DNA of 64,000 nt from Thalassia testudinum (Eukaryota; Streptophyta; Magnoliopsida; Alismatales; Hydrocharitaceae): the NCBI GenBank assembly GCA_037157565.1, contig JAZHRO010000026.1:34772501-34836500 (forward strand), written 5' to 3'. Position 1 is the first letter of the stretch. Every line of letters starts with the position of its first letter. The notes beneath the pieces were generated by a model. That model made no database searches. It saw nothing but the letters and a program-made list of their open reading frames with translations, and had not been told where the DNA came from. The position numbers were made by a program, and so were the translations under genes. Below, piece after piece: positions 1 to 11,668 of this stretch.

Positions 1-326
1 TCCAGGTAGAGGTTGGAATTAGGGTTTTAAGATTTCCTAGGGTGTGGTGACCTAATCTAAGGGTGGCTAAGGCTTGGGGAGGCTTCTAGGCTATCATAGG
101 GCTAGAATGGACCTAAGTTCTTCACATTTTACTACTTTATTCCTACTTAATAGAATAGCATACCTTAACTCTCTTACATTATTATCTCCTACATCTAATC
201 TAGGTCCTCAGCTCTAGCTCTGCTGCAACACTAATTAGTCCTTATTCTTCAGATCCAGCTTCAGATCCAGCTTCAGATCTAGCTTCTGATCAGCTTATTA
301 CCTGTAATTGACATAATGCACCTAAT
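1..326 (-). repeat. D 3' LTR, part 1 (truncated by window start)
   Basis: This segment aligns with 52628-52925 of the D 5' LTR, with scattered substitutions and about 30 extra bases near 110-140. It is interrupted at 326 by solo LTR C. CTAAT at 322-326 is the left copy of C's target duplication. It contains a short tandem array of about 12 bp (TCAGATCCAGCT-like) at 256-290. Confidence 0.85.
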
Positions 327-1459
327 TGATGAGTCCATTTTAATGGACTAATATCGTACCTTTTAGGTTTGTTAATAACTACATTAAGTTATAGAATGTT
401 TGCATTCATCATGATTTAAGTTTACTTCTATTTTATAGTATTCTATAACTTAATATGTAATGATGTTACGTTTTTATGTTGCAGGAATGATATTTAGAAA
501 GAATAAGGGGGGAAATAAATTTCCCCAACAAATAGCCGGTGCTATCTGACCGTGTCGATCTTTCGCTTTTAAGTCGTTTGTAGTTTAATGTGGTGGAAAA
601 ATCGACTAATCAATTTTTAATAAGAAATAACCACTCGCAGAGGAGCGGGTCGTTTCCACAGGGAGGCAATAACGTATTAAAATTCGCGCCACTTAAAATG
701 TTTGTTCGGAGTCAATTTGGACAAGAACCAAGCCAAGATTGCCTTTAGATTAAGGTTTAAGCAAGAAATAATGCTGAAATGGCAATTATGATAAACTGCA
801 GGATATTTTCCGTAATGCAGACTGAATAGAATATGAATAAAATCTGGCAATGGCAGAAAATGTAAATTTTAATCAATGCTTTACTGTAGCAAAACAGGGG
901 AATTTTTCCCCGTTGTCTTGCGCGACGAGGAGCCGATGGCTGGGCGCGGGAAGCTCGGCGGAGGTCCCTTGGATCAAGGGCTTCGAATCGGTGGTGACGG
1001 CGAGTCGCGCGGCGGCCGGACGAGCTCCGGCGGAGGTGCTGCAGGCGGTTGTGCGTGGGCGCGCGGAGGGTCTGCGGAAGGCGCTGGCGCGCGGAGGCGT
1101 GGCTGCGGTGGTCTGCAGGCGGGCGCTGGCGCGCGGATGGTCTGCGGAGGGCGCTGGCGCGCGGAGGGTCTGCGGAAGGCGCTGCGGTGGTCTGCAAGCG
1201 CGGGGAAGAGGGCGTGTGTAGTGAGGCGCGCAGTGCAGTCGGTGCGGGAAGGTGCTGCGGGTGGACTTCAGATGGGTGCGCCGGTGGTTGTGCGTGGAGA
1301 TGGCGAAGGCTGCAGGCGTAGGGAAGGTGGCGTGAGCGGGCGTGAGGGCTGGAGGTTGTGCACGCCTTGCATGCGGTTGGAGATGAGCGGGCTGCTGCGC
1401 GTGGGTGGTGGAAGTGAAGTGAGAGGACGGAGATTGCTGCTGGAGTGGGGGTGGACTTC

Positions 1460-1487
1460 AGACGTCCGGGAAATTTCCCGGACGTCT
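1460..1487. repeat. 28-bp perfect palindrome in LTR A
   Basis: The arms AGACGTCCGGGAAA and TTTCCCGGACGTCT are exact reverse complements. Each carries a GACGTC (ACGT-core, bZIP C-box-like) hexamer. The palindrome is identical at 10965-10992 in the other A LTR. In the sense direction it lies about 260 bp past the TATA-like box, so it is probably transcribed and could form an RNA hairpin. Confidence 0.85.
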
Positions 1488-1744
1488 TAAGTGACTGAAA
1501 GGGTGATTGCACAGTGGCTCGGCGGTGGTGGTCTGCGACGACGGCGAGGGAGATGCACGCTGATGTGCTCACGGTAATGCGGGCGAGCTCCGGATGGCGG
1601 TGTGGCCTGTCACACCACACGCCCACGGTGGTGGAGACTCGCCGCCACGGTAGAGGCCGGCAGTGTGGAGTGGAAGAGAGAGGATCTCTCTGCACAGTGG
1701 TGGGTTGGTGGCGGAGGCCTGCTGCAGCCGGCAGCTTCCGTGCT

Positions 1745-1754
1745 CCTTTTATAG
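1745..1754 (-). promoter_or_regulatory. TATA-like box, A 3' LTR
   Basis: Minus-strand CTATAAAAGG, the same as at 11250-11259 in the 5' LTR. It is a likely Pol II promoter element by sequence only. Confidence 0.5.
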
Positions 1755-2158
1755 TGTCTTGAACAATTTTGAAATCAGCCGCCGACCAGATCCACCACAT
1801 CCGCTCCCCCTTGAATGGCTTCATCACTGCAGCAGCCGGGCGTTGGAGCGGCAGCCAGCCGTTCTGAAAGAAGACGAATAAAGCCAATATTATTAAAATA
1901 TTAGGGTTATTTATGTATAGACCCTAAACTTCTATGTTAATAAAAACAATATACCTAATTGGTTATCTAATTAGATGAATGCTATTCTAAGCTAATTCTA
2001 AATGCACTTAAGATATGAATGCAATGTATGGATTATGTAATTAGATTAAAACTATGAATTAATCTATTTACATCCTAATTTATACTAAATAAATGTTAGA
2101 ATTAACCTAATGTGTAGGCACTTAAGTACTTAAATAACCCACAACTATGGGCTAATCA

Positions 2159-2173
2159 AATACCCCCATGCCT
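2159..2173 (-). promoter_or_regulatory. A polypurine tract (PPT)
   Basis: On the minus strand AGGCATGGGGGTATT ends directly at the 3' LTR start (TGATTAGCCC). This is the expected plus-strand DNA primer site. The same GCATGGGGGTA tract abuts the 3' LTRs of D, E and F. Confidence 0.85.
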
Positions 2174-2565
2174 AGTTTTTGCTAGTCCCTAGCAAAATTA
2201 AGCGAAACCTAGCACTCTAAGTAGACTAGTCAACTCACTTAGTCTTCCTTCAGAAGCATATTAAGTTCAGGTTCTAAACCCAAGGTTCCTAAGTAGTTGC
2301 TAAGTTACAGACTAGGTCGGCTAAAGACGAGTTGCCAGCACAAGTTTCCCTGATTTCTGACTCTACCTTAAAGTTTATTGATCCCTGAGATTAAAGCATC
2401 CGTGCTTGTGCATTGGTCCGAGTTATTTGAGTTAAAGGAATTTTTTTTTTTTTTAATATATATATATATATATATTTTTTATTCTTCTAAGTCTAACCTC
2501 AGATCAGCTATCAACACAGCCTGTGTCGGATTCATTGTCCCCATTACCATACCTCGAAGGGTGCC

Positions 2566-2720
2566 TGGCTTTCGATGCTTCGAGATAGCACCGCCCATAA
2601 CGACCCCAAGAACTCCTGGCAATCGACACTTCGAGATAGTATCGCCCATGGATTTCTTAAGCGAATTTAGGCCTATGGCAATCGGCACTTCGAGATAGGG
2701 CCGCCCATGGTATCTGAACC
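2566..2720 (-). repeat. Three-unit tandem repeat shared with element F
   Basis: The plus strand shows three units of about 51-59 bp. Each is built around GGCAATCG-CACTTCGAGATA followed by a spacer and CCGCCCATGG; the CTTCGAGATA cores start near 2578, 2629 and 2688. The same array in the same order lies at 28475-28640 in F. It is followed in both by GCTTACATGCCCCCAGTAGG and a TCCTAAGAGACAAGC motif. Confidence 0.8.
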
Positions 2721-3219
2721 GCGCAATGCGCTTACATGCCCCCAGTAGGATGGATATCCTAAGAGACAAGCGCCGAGGAGGTAATATGTTACCATCGCAA
2801 CCTCAAGGTGAGTATATACTCGACCTCTCCTGCGGCGGGAACTCTTCCAATCAAAATATGTTTTCAAGCCTTTCTTAAGTCAAAACTAAGAGAACCAAAT
2901 CTCTTTCAGAATTAAGTTAATTACCAGACCAAGTGTGAACAATTGGGATGCTTGGGTTACAAGGACCTGTAAACCAAAAGGTAGAATAAGACTCCAGGTA
3001 CTACCCCACCTTTTACCTCAACCCTAGCTTCCCTTCCCAACCTCTTGAAGAATGGTCCGCAACTTAACTCCTACCTTAAGTTTTTAAGTCCACAAAGGAC
3101 CCTAAAGGTCTAAAGCTAGTAGCTTATTTAGCTTCTAAGTTTGACCCTAGAATTAACTTAGTCTATCCTAGAGTTCTGATTTGCTTAAGACGGCAAGATC
3201 TAGCCAGTTAAGCTCAAAA

Positions 3220-3259
<40 letters not shown>

Positions 3260-3289
3260 ATGCATGCTATAAACAAAATGCCTCAGGTC

Positions 3290-3326
3290 CTCTCCCCCAT
3301 GCCTGGTTCAAACAATGTCCTCATTG
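3290..3326 (-). other. Internal PPT-like motif of A
   Basis: The minus strand reads CAATGAGGACATTG, a short spacer, then GGCATGGGGGAGAGG. This pairing of a GAGGACATTG box with a GCATGGGGG tract recurs downstream of the coding region in D, E, F and G. Confidence 0.7.
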
Positions 3327-3379
3327 AAAATCAAAAATAGCTAAAGGAAGATATTACCTGAGGCGGAGAATGGTAGGAG

Positions 3380-3766
3380 CTAAGGCTCCTCAAGAGTGAC
3401 TTCGTCAACTAGATGGCCATCTAAAGTTATGTACGGTTTTAACCGTTGACCGTTGACGATAAAGGGAGTTGCTGAAGAGGAAGGATTTTTGATCTCCACA
3501 GCTCCATGGGGGAATACTTTGGTGATTATGTAAGGCCCATCCCAACGAGATTTTAATTTCCCAGGAAAAAGCTTAAGTCTGGAATTGAAAAGCCAGACTT
3601 GTTGGTTGGGTTCAAAGGTCTTTCGAAGAATAAACTTGTCATGCAAGACCTTAGTTCTTTCTTTATAAGCTTGAGAGGTGTCATAAGCATCATTCCTCCG
3701 CTCCTCAAGCTCACTTAATTCTAGAAATCGTGCCTTACCTGCCTTCTCTAAATCCATGTTAACACT
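3380..3766 (-). CDS. pol: gag-pol 3' tail of element A, after an in-frame TGA
   Basis: This stretch continues the frame of 3767-8794 after a single TGA (3767-3769) and ends at a natural stop. It encodes about 128 residues of the integrase C-terminal region. It includes the segment LSELEERRNDAY, the motif NQQVWLFNSRLKLFPGKL with KSRWDGPY, and VNGQRLKPYI, the usual end of Athila-type integrases. In E the equivalent stretch follows the integrase core in the same frame. So the TGA splits what should be one polyprotein of roughly 1,804 codons. It could be a recent inactivating change at a Lys codon position (other family members read WA[VI]K) or, less likely, a readthrough site. Confidence 0.85.
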   Translation of the reverse strand, partial: SVNMDLEKAGKARFLELSELEERRNDAYDTSQAYKERTKVLHDKFILRKTFEPNQQVWLFNSRLKLFPGKLKSRWDGPYIITKVFPHGAVEIKNPSSSATPFIVNGQRLKPYITLDGHLVDEVTLEEP

Positions 3767-6700
3767 TCAAATAGCCCAAAGTGCTTTATGTTCCAACTCA
3801 ACAGGTAAATGGCACGCTTTTCCATACACAATCCGAAAGGGAGAAGTACCCAAAGGGGTCTTATAGGCCGTTCGATAAGCCCACAAAGCATCATCGAGCT
3901 TTTGGGACCAATCTTTCCTATCAGGTCTAACGGTCTTTTCCAAAATATTTTTTATCTCCCTATTTGATACTTCAACCTGACCACTTGTCTGAGGGTGGTA
4001 AGGGGTAGCAACCTTGTGAGTCACTCCCAAACTCTTAATTAACCGATTGAAGTGGTGGTTTCGGAAATGAGGTCCCCCATCACTTATAATAGTCTTGGGG
4101 CAGCCGAAACGGGATATGATATTGGCCTTCACAAATTTCAAAACCACAGAGTGGTCATTTGTGCGCGTCGGAATGGCCTCTATCCATTTAGAGACATAAT
4201 CAACTGCCACCAAGATATATTCAAAACCATGGGACGACGGGAAGGGGCCCATAAAGTCAATTCCCCACACATCAAAAATTTCAACAGATTGAATATGATG
4301 TTGAGGCATTTCATTCTTCTTCCCAATCGTTCCAGTCCGTTGACATCTAATACAGGCCTTAACAAAATTATGAGAATCCTTAAATAAGGAAGGCCACCAA
4401 AAACCAGACTGGAGAACCTTAAAAGCAGTTTTCTTAGCACCAAAGTGTCCTCCACAATGAAGTGCATGGCAAAATGTCAGCACACTTTGTTGTTCCTCTT
4501 CAGGCACACAACGTCTCAAAACTTGGTCTTGTCCAATTCTAAATAATTCTGGCTCTTCCCAATGAAAATATCTTGCTTGAGAAATGAATCTCTTTCTTTT
4601 CTGCTTATCCCAAGAGCCAGGAGTTTGTCCAGTGACCAAGTAATTTACAATGTCTGCATACCAAGGTAAAGTTGGTGTTACCGCCATCAGAGTTTCATCG
4701 GGGAATGTCTCGCGAATGTCTTCAGAAATAGAGTCGTTAAGAGGAAGACGAGACAGGTGGTCAGCCACAACATTTTCTACTCCTTTCTTTTCACGTATTT
4801 CCAAGTCAAATTCTTGAAGGAGTAAGATCCACCTAATTAGACGTGGCTTAGAATCTTTCTTAGCAATGAGATGTTTCACTGCTGCATGATCAGTAAAAAT
4901 AACCACCTTAGACCCAAGTAAATAAGACCTAAACTTCTCCAGAGCAAAAACTACAGCAAGTAATTCTTTTTCAGTGACGGTGTAGTTTTGCTGAGGTTCA
5001 GTTAAAGTCTTGCTTGCATAATGCAGCACATGAGGTCTTCCCTCAACCCTTTGTCCAAGGACTGCTCCCACTGCATAATCCGAAGCATCACACATAAGCT
5101 CAAAGGGGAGTGCCCAATCAGGAGCTTGGAGAACAGGCGCAGAGATCAAGGCCTCCTTTAGAGTTTGAAAGGCCTCGGCACACTTTGAATCAAAACTGAA
5201 GGAAGATTCCTTCGCCAATAAGTCACAAAGTGGCCTAGAAATCTTACTAAAATTTTTAATAAAGCGCCTGTAAAAGCCAGCATGGCCCAGAAAGGATCTA
5301 ATCTGTTTGACATTCGTAGGCAATGGAAGTTTGAAAATAGAATCAATCTTGGCTTTATCTACTTCCAAACCTTGCTCAGATACAACATGCCCAAGTACAA
5401 TTCCTTTCTGTACCATGAAGTGACTTTTCTCCCAGCTGAGGACTAAACCAGTCTCCTTACATCGTTTCAACACATTCTCCAGGTGCATGAGACACTGGTC
5501 GAAAGACGAGCCATAAATAGAGAAGTCATCCATAAATACTTCGACACACTCGTCAATCATGTCCGAAAAGATAGACATCATACACCGCTGGAAAGTTGCA
5601 GGGGCATTACATAATCCAAACGGCATACGCCTGAATGCAAAAGTACCATAAGGACTCGTGAATGTCGTCTTTTCCTGGTCATCAGGAAAGACTGCCACCT
5701 GATTGTACCCAGAATATCCATCGAGAAAGCAATAATACTTATTCCCTGCCAATTTTTCGAGAATTTGATCAATAAAAGGCAAAGGAAAGTGATCCTTCTG
5801 GGTAGCGGTGTTCAGCTTGCGGTAATCAATACAGACCCTCCATCCAGTTGAGGGTCTAGTGACAACTTGTTCACCTTGGTCGTTGAGTTCCACAGTAAAG
5901 CCTGCCTTCTTTGGCACCACATGAATGGGACTGACCCATTTACTATCAGCAATGGGATATATGATCCCAGCGTCCAACCACTTCAGGATTTCCTTTTTTA
6001 CAACCTCCCTCATATTAGGGTTCAGACGTCTCTGCATGTCCCTAAAAGGCTTGATGGAATCATCAGTATAAATGTGGTGCATGCAGAGTGTAGAGTCTAT
6101 ACCCTTAATGTCAGCAATGCTCCAAGCAATAGCTTCCTTATGCCTAGACAGGCATTCAATCAAGGCTCCCTCCTGTGCCTCAGATAGCACAGCCGAAATG
6201 ATAACTGGGAGCGTATCATTGGCACCTAGGAAAACATACTTGAGAGTGTCAGGGAGGGGTTTCAACTCAAGGTTGGGGGCTTGTATGGTTGAGGGTTTCA
6301 TAATAGATGTCCCCATCTCAGGTAGCAAATCTGCCTTCGGCGGAAATGATGGGGGAAGAGACTCAGCAGAAACTCCTAGCAATTCCTCTAGTTCTAGTAT
6401 ATCCCCTTCACATTCCTCCAAGAGATGGGAATGCTCATTTAGCATGACATGCTGAAGGGGGTCATCACATAACATTGCAGGAGTTGCCTCTTCAATCAGG
6501 TCATCTATCACCTCAACTTGAGAACAATCCTCAAGTCCAGCTTGTTTGTAAGCATCAAACACATTAAGCCGGATTTTCCTATTCCCAAAGCCCATTTTCA
6601 ATGCCCCAGTATTGCAATTAATTGAAGCATGGGAAGTTGCAAGGAAGGGGCGGCCCAAAATGATGGAGGGTTTGGTTGGCTTGTTGGTAGGGTCAGTGTC

Positions 6701-8794
6701 CAAAACTAAGAAGTCAACGGGAAAAAAGAAATCCTCCACTCTTACGAGGACATCTTCCAAAATTCCCCGTGGTGTCTTAAGTGATCGATCAGCAACTTGA
6801 AGGACTACAGGGCTAGGCTTCAGATTGCCTCCCCCAAGTTGTTCATATACATAGCTCGGAAGGATGTTCACCCCCGCACCTAGATCAAGCAGAGCCTCAT
6901 CAATTTGTAAGTCACCAATAACTACAGAGATATATGGGGCCCCTGGGTCCTTAAGTTTCGGAGGTGTGCCATGTTGAATAATTGAGCTAACAGAATCAGG
7001 CAGGACAACTTTAGACTGGACCTGTTTTCTAGATTGCCGCTTTTTCGTGCACAAGTCCTTTAAGAAGCGGGCATAAGACGGAATCTGCCTGATAGCTTCA
7101 AGCAAAGGCAGGTTAATCTGCACTTGCTTGAAAGTTTCCATAATCTCATCCGTCTTATCTTTGGCTCCAGATGAGCCAGCAGAAGTCTGCCCAGAGGTGG
7201 ATAAGCGCTCTGGAAATGGCACTCTCGATCTCTGGGTGGAAGGGTTGTCATGTCGAGTAAGGGGTGGAACGGGGGCAACTTCTTCCGGTGAGGTGATTTC
7301 AAGCGGAGGAGATTTGGGCAAATCTTCTTCGGTGGGGGTGAAAGTCGGGGTGGATGTTTTTTTAGGGGGTGAGACTATAGGAGCATCGGGTTTGGAAATT
7401 TCTTTCCCACTCCTCAGAATAGTCACCGCCTGAGCATGCTCCCTAAAGACAATCCCTTTTCCTTTAGGATTTTCCTCAGCAGCACTTGGAAACTTCCCAG
7501 TCTCCCTCTGTCTAACGGCCTCAACAAGGTGTCCAATTTGTGATTTCATCTCATGTATAGCCTTGTCATGAGATTGGATGATGGCACTTTGACTTTCTTG
7601 CATAGTTTTCAATATCGCCTTCAATTCATCCATCTCAGAGGTTTTAGGTTGGGCAAAGGTCTGAGGTTGGTTCATTTGATGGTTTTGAAAGGATTGCGGT
7701 TTGTAATTCCCTGAATTTGAGACATTTCCTTGTCTCCATGAAAAGTTTGGGTGGTTCCTCCATCCCTCATTATAAGTGTTGGAGAAAGGATCATTACGAG
7801 GTCTTGGACGGAACCCTTGAGCGGCATTCAAATCTGCTTGTACAAGCTCAGGGAATTGGGAGGCTAAGTGGCAATCCACAGTGGCGTGTGTATTGCCTTG
7901 ACAAATTACACATTCGGAAGCTTGGGATGTGGAGGTGTTAGGTGTGAATGAACTCGGGTTCGACATAAGCCTTTCCATGTTTTGATTCAGTAATTGAATT
8001 TGATAAGCTAAATTCTGGGTTTCCCTTGCTTCATTCGCCTCCAACTTTCTTTGCATGAGAGTGGGCTTTCTATCCATGTAGGCAGAATTCAAGTGAATAG
8101 AATTCTCACTCAAAGTATCAAATAAGTTCCAAGCTTCATCCTCAGTCTTAGATAGAAAGGTTCCTGCACAGGCACCATCCACAGTTTGCCTATGAGAATC
8201 ATTAAGTCCGGTGTAGAACCTTTCAACCAGTTGCCATTTAGGCACCTGGTGATGTGGGCAAAGTCTCAGCAAATCGTTAAAGCGCTCCCACGCATCATGG
8301 AAAGCTTCCCCATCCTTTTGAGCAAAACTCATGATTTCCCTCCTAAAGTGATTTGTTTTTCTCATGGGGAAGTACTTCTTCAAAAACTCCTTTTTAAGGG
8401 CATCCCAAGTATTTAAATTATCAAGGGTGTGATACCAATACTTGGCTTTGTCCTTTAGGGAGAAGGGAAAAAGGGTCCGCATTTGAGCGTCATCAGTAAC
8501 GCCCTGCAGCTTCACCGTGGAACAGACCTCGGTGAATTCCTCAATATGCCTGTAAGGATCTTCCCTAGTAGTACCATACAAGGAGGGTAGCAAGGATATG
8601 GTACTACTTTTGATCTCATATGGATTATCCCCTCCAGGTCTACGTAGTGCTGGGCCAGCTTGGTTGGTTGGGATGAAATATTCCTTAAGGCTCCTTTGAC
8701 CGGCCATTTCTACCCTTGGGAGGTCTTTTCTTAGGATTCTTTCTGGTTCAGGATCAAATACAAGTTGTCTCCTAAGAGAACGCCTACCAAGCAT
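3767..8794 (-). CDS. gag-pol: gag-pol polyprotein of element A (gag, protease, RT, RNase H, integrase)
   Basis: A 1,675-residue single-frame polyprotein starting at ATG 8792-8794. Domains in order: retrotransposon gag (about 75-240, with FLKKYFP and AWERFNDLL); a CX2CX4HX4C zinc knuckle (C295, C298, H303, C308); a Pro/Ser-rich linker; an aspartic protease with [10 protein letters not shown] (637-646) and [10 protein letters not shown] (711-720); and RT (about 925-1110) with [18 protein letters not shown] and the catalytic FMDD (1087-1090). RNase H follows with D1236, E1275, D1302 and D1345. Integrase has an HHCC finger (H1446, H1450, C1481, C1484) and D1513, D1572, E1608, giving DD35E spacing. 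All catalytic residues are present. It makes the particle and copies and integrates the element. Only the TGA before the integrase tail spoils it, so it is the best candidate helper for non-autonomous relatives here. Confidence 0.96.
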   Translation of the reverse strand: MLGRRSLRRQLVFDPEPERILRKDLPRVEMAGQRSLKEYFIPTNQAGPALRRPGGDNPYEIKSSTISLLPSLYGTTREDPYRHIEEFTEVCSTVKLQGVTDDAQMRTLFPFSLKDKAKYWYHTLDNLNTWDALKKEFLKKYFPMRKTNHFRREIMSFAQKDGEAFHDAWERFNDLLRLCPHHQVPKWQLVERFYTGLNDSHRQTVDGACAGTFLSKTEDEAWNLFDTLSENSIHLNSAYMDRKPTLMQRKLEANEARETQNLAYQIQLLNQNMERLMSNPSSFTPNTSTSQASECVICQGNTHATVDCHLASQFPELVQADLNAAQGFRPRPRNDPFSNTYNEGWRNHPNFSWRQGNVSNSGNYKPQSFQNHQMNQPQTFAQPKTSEMDELKAILKTMQESQSAIIQSHDKAIHEMKSQIGHLVEAVRQRETGKFPSAAEENPKGKGIVFREHAQAVTILRSGKEISKPDAPIVSPPKKTSTPTFTPTEEDLPKSPPLEITSPEEVAPVPPLTRHDNPSTQRSRVPFPERLSTSGQTSAGSSGAKDKTDEIMETFKQVQINLPLLEAIRQIPSYARFLKDLCTKKRQSRKQVQSKVVLPDSVSSIIQHGTPPKLKDPGAPYISVVIGDLQIDEALLDLGAGVNILPSYVYEQLGGGNLKPSPVVLQVADRSLKTPRGILEDVLVRVEDFFFPVDFLVLDTDPTNKPTKPSIILGRPFLATSHASINCNTGALKMGFGNRKIRLNVFDAYKQAGLEDCSQVEVIDDLIEEATPAMLCDDPLQHVMLNEHSHLLEECEGDILELEELLGVSAESLPPSFPPKADLLPEMGTSIMKPSTIQAPNLELKPLPDTLKYVFLGANDTLPVIISAVLSEAQEGALIECLSRHKEAIAWSIADIKGIDSTLCMHHIYTDDSIKPFRDMQRRLNPNMREVVKKEILKWLDAGIIYPIADSKWVSPIHVVPKKAGFTVELNDQGEQVVTRPSTGWRVCIDYRKLNTATQKDHFPLPFIDQILEKLAGNKYYCFLDGYSGYNQVAVFPDDQEKTTFTSPYGTFAFRRMPFGLCNAPATFQRCMMSIFSDMIDECVEVFMDDFSIYGSSFDQCLMHLENVLKRCKETGLVLSWEKSHFMVQKGIVLGHVVSEQGLEVDKAKIDSIFKLPLPTNVKQIRSFLGHAGFYRRFIKNFSKISRPLCDLLAKESSFSFDSKCAEAFQTLKEALISAPVLQAPDWALPFELMCDASDYAVGAVLGQRVEGRPHVLHYASKTLTEPQQNYTVTEKELLAVVFALEKFRSYLLGSKVVIFTDHAAVKHLIAKKDSKPRLIRWILLLQEFDLEIREKKGVENVVADHLSRLPLNDSISEDIRETFPDETLMAVTPTLPWYADIVNYLVTGQTPGSWDKQKRKRFISQARYFHWEEPELFRIGQDQVLRRCVPEEEQQSVLTFCHALHCGGHFGAKKTAFKVLQSGFWWPSLFKDSHNFVKACIRCQRTGTIGKKNEMPQHHIQSVEIFDVWGIDFMGPFPSSHGFEYILVAVDYVSKWIEAIPTRTNDHSVVLKFVKANIISRFGCPKTIISDGGPHFRNHHFNRLIKSLGVTHKVATPYHPQTSGQVEVSNREIKNILEKTVRPDRKDWSQKLDDALWAYRTAYKTPLGTSPFRIVYGKACHLPVELEHKALWAI

Positions 8795-10019
8795 GCACTA
8801 CAAACACAATTCAAACGGACTTGTTTGGTCTTTACAGATTTAGGCTTTTGAATTTAATTCAAATTGTAGGTGACAAAACAAGTTACCCAATCAATTACGC
8901 GCCTATTGTCAACCTACGGCTCGCCTAAAAAGACCTAGTTGGAACTTAGGTAATCTTCCCTAAATCTCAAATGGTCAAGTAAATCCAAAGATGGAAGATC
9001 GAGGGATGCAAGTAGGCCTAAGCCTTCCTTTGAAGCTGTGCTTTCGCGGTGCTCCTCAACTACCCCCAAAAATCCGTGACAGGGTATCCCCTTCTTTGGA
9101 TTTACAAAACCTTTGATCTCAAGTTCCGAACACTTCAGAATCCAACGAAAGGAGGGCTCTTGTCCTAGTATTTCCAAACCTAAGGAGTGTCTAGAAGCGT
9201 GTCGTGGTGCAAGTGAAATAAGTGTGCATACACCGTAAAAGATTTTAAACTTTGAATCGCACGCCAAGTTTGAAAATGAAATCCTTGATTTTTAAAATGT
9301 CCTTTCCTTTAATTAGTCCTTTTTCTAAAAAAAAATGTGACCACTTGTTAGATTTATTCAGTACAGATTAGGTGGTCTTTGCATTAAATCCCAAATGCAA
9401 TGCGTGATCAAAAATAGGATGCAAAGTAAGAGAATGCGTACCTTGCCTCCAGCGATCTTCGATGCAAAAATGCACGCAATGCAGAAAAGCAAATCTAGAG
9501 GCTGCTCATACAGACCTAAATGGTTCGTCCTAGGGCAGGCAGCTTCTAGCAGGCAGCTCGTTTTTTTTTTTTCTTTTTCTATTTTTTTAGAGCTACTTAT
9601 GCACAAGCAAATAAAAGAAATAATAAAAAAAAAATAAACCTAAATCTAAAGAAAAGGGAACAGGCTCCCAAAAATTACCCAACACGGGTCCAAAACAAAA
9701 TCAGGGAACAAACCCCCCAAAATTTGCCCCAGAACAAGGGTTTCAAACTAACTGTAATGAAAAATTAAGTCTTCAGTCTTAATTCTATTCTAATTAAATT
9801 AGCGATTAAATATAGTGGTGTCCATCGCGTCCTCGTCCTTCTCCTCCTTTCAAAATTGCTTGTCCACTTCTCGTCTGGCGACGTCAAGGGTCACCTCTCA
9901 CAGTGGCTGATTCTTGCACAAAATTTCTCGCACAGAAAAGAAAATAATAGATGGTCAAATCTCTGTGCAATTGACAAATAATGAAGATAAAATTAGGCGA
10001 AATTATTGCGTCTGTTGCC
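8795..10019 (-). other. A leader between PBS and gag
   Basis: About 1.2 kb of untranslated leader. Short minus-strand open frames (for example 8935-9267, 110 codons) show no recognisable domain and I do not support them as genes. A long leader before gag is usual in Athila-type elements and would carry packaging signals. Confidence 0.6.
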
Positions 10020-10037
10020 TCCCCGGCAACGGCGCCA
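10020..10037 (-). promoter_or_regulatory. A primer-binding site (tRNA-Asp)
   Basis: The minus strand reads TGGCGCCGTTGCCGGGGA, two bases inside the 5' LTR. It is complementary over 18 nt to the 3' end of plant tRNA-Asp(GUC), including CCA. This primer is known for Athila-type elements. Confidence 0.93.
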
Positions 10038-10039
10038 TT

Positions 10040-11663
10040 TGACCGTGTCGATCTTTCGCTTTTAAGTCGTTTGTAGTTTAATGTGGTGGAAAAATCGACT
10101 AATCAATTTTTAATAAGAAATAACCACTCGCAGAGGAGCGGGTCGTTTCCACAGGGAGGCAATAACGTATTAAAATTCGCGCCACTTAAAAATGTTTGTT
10201 CGGAGTCAATTTGGACAAGAACCAAGCCAAGATTGCCTTTAGATTAAGGTTTAAGCAAGAAATAATGCTGAAATGGCAATTATGATAAACTGCAGGATAT
10301 TTTCCGCAATGCAGACTGAATAGAATATGAATAAAATCTGGCAATGGCAGAAAATGTAAATTTTAATCAATGCTTTACTGTAGCAAAACAGGGGAATTTT
10401 TCCCCGTTGTCTTGCGCGACGAGGAGCCGATGGCTGGGCGCGGGAAGCTCGGCGGAGGTCCCTTGGATCAAGGGCTTCGAATCGGTGGTGACGGCGAGTC
10501 GCGCGGCGGCCGGAGGTGGCCGGACGAGCTCCGGCGGAGGTGCTGCAGGCGGTTGTGCGTGGGCGCGCGGAGGGTCTGCGGAAGGCGCTGGCGCGCGGAG
10601 GCGTGGCTGCGGTGGTCTGCAGGCGGGCGCTGGCGCGCGGATGGTCTGCGGAGGGCGCTGGCGCGCGGAGGGTCTGCGGAAGGCGCTGCGGTGGTCTGCA
10701 AGCGCGGGGAAGAGGGCGTGTGTAGTGAGGCGCGCAGTGCAGTCGGTGCGGGAAGGTGCTGCGGGTGGACTTCAGATGGGTGCGCCGGTGGTTGTGCGTG
10801 GAGATGGCGAAGGCTGCAGGCGTAGGGAAGGTGGCGTGAGCGGGCGTGAGGGCTGGAGGTTGTGCACGCCTTGCATGCGGTTGGAGATGAGCGGGCTGCT
10901 GCGGCGTGGGTGGTGGAAGTGAAGTGAGAGGACGGAGATTGCTGCTGGAGTGGGGGTGGACTTCAGACGTCCGGGAAATTTCCCGGACGTCTTAAGTGAC
11001 TGAAAGGGTGATTGCACAGTGGCTCGGCGGTGGTGGTCTGCGACGACGGCGAGGGAGATGCACGCTGATGTGCTCACGGTAATGCGGGCGAGCTCCGGAT
11101 GGCGGTGTGGCCTGTCACACCACACGCCCACGGTGGTGGAGACTCGCCGCCACGGTAGAGGCCGGCAGTGTGGAGTGGAAGAGAGAGGATCTCTCTGCAC
11201 AGTGGTGGGTCGGTGGCGGAGGCCTGCTACAGCCGGCAGCTTCCGTGCTCCTTTTATAGTGTCTTGAACAATTTTGAAATCAGCCGCCGACCAGATCCAC
11301 CACATCCGCTCCCCCTTGAATGGCTTCATCACTGCAGCAGCCGGGCGTTGGAGCGGCAGCCAGCCGTTCTGAAAGAAGACGAATAAAGCCAATATTATTA
11401 AAATATTAGGGTTATTTATGTATAGACCCTCAACTTTTATGTTAATAAAAACAATATACCTAATTGGTTATCTAATTAGATGAATGCTATTCTAAGCTAA
11501 TTCTAAATGCACTTAAGATATGAATGCAATGTATGGATTATGTAATTAGATTAAAACTATGAATTAATCTATTTACATCCTAATTTATACTAAATAAATG
11601 TTAGAATTAACCTAATGTGTAGGCACTTAAGTACTTAAATAACCCACAACTATGGGCTAATCA
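10040..11663 (-). repeat. A 5' LTR (1,624 bp)
   Basis: The partner of 547-2158. It is 12 bp longer because of a 10-bp duplication-like insertion (AGGTGGCCGG near 10515) and two single-base insertions. TG...CA termini; followed by the TSD CTATC (11664-11668). It carries the same palindrome (10965-10992) and GC-rich minisatellite. Confidence 0.95.
11250..11259 (-). promoter_or_regulatory. TATA-like box driving element A
   Basis: Minus-strand CTATAAAAGG in the 5' LTR, upstream (in sense) of the transcribed R-U5 part. It is the probable promoter TATA of A. Confidence 0.5.
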
Positions 11664-11668
11664 CTATC

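Larger units (their letters stand above)
547..2158 (-). repeat. A 3' LTR (1,612 bp)
   Basis: TG...CA termini, nearly identical to 10040-11663. It contains a GC-rich minisatellite with units like GCGCTGGCGCGCGGAGG (about 1060-1200), a 28-bp perfect palindrome (1460-1487) and a minus-strand TATA-like box (1745-1754). The long open frames on both strands here, including a Pro/Arg/Ser-rich one of 376 codons, follow from GC-rich composition and are not supported as genes. Confidence 0.95.
2174..3379 (-). other. A non-coding inter-PPT region
   Basis: About 1.2 kb with no supported gene lies between the terminal PPT and an internal GCATGGGGG copy. It holds an AT dinucleotide tract near 2456-2475, a three-unit tandem repeat (2566-2720), a conserved block shared with F (2731-2785) and a run of 32 T at 3224-3255 (poly-A on the sense strand). 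The short open frames here have no recognisable product. Confidence 0.6.
547..11663 (-). mobile_element. Element A: young, nearly intact Athila-like Ty3/Gypsy retrotransposon
   Basis: This is a complete 11.1 kb element on the minus strand with LTRs at 547-2158 and 10040-11663. Both LTRs start TG and end CA, and the element is flanked by CTATC at 542-546 and 11664-11668. It has a perfect 18-nt PBS complementary to tRNA-Asp (10020-10037), a gag-pol frame (3380-8794) and a polypurine tract (2159-2173). By eye the LTRs differ by about half a dozen substitutions plus a 10-bp and two 1-bp indels. That implies a recent insertion, roughly 0.1-0.2 million years at commonly used plant LTR rates (inference). 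It lies inside solo LTR C. Confidence 0.96.

Noticed and set aside
757..1887. Long open frames on both strands of LTR A (and the copies at 10344-11392)
   Set aside because: They fall wholly inside the LTR, are Arg/Pro/Gly-rich from GC-rich repeats, overlap in several phases and match no family I know.
8935..9606. Small minus-strand genes in the A leader (110 and 82 codons)
   Set aside because: No domain, no copy in the other elements, and they lie in the untranslated leader.
10020..10037. tRNA-Asp gene fragments at each GGCAACGGCGCCA
   Set aside because: Only the 18-nt 3' end is present, always next to an LTR. These are primer-binding sites, not tRNA genes.
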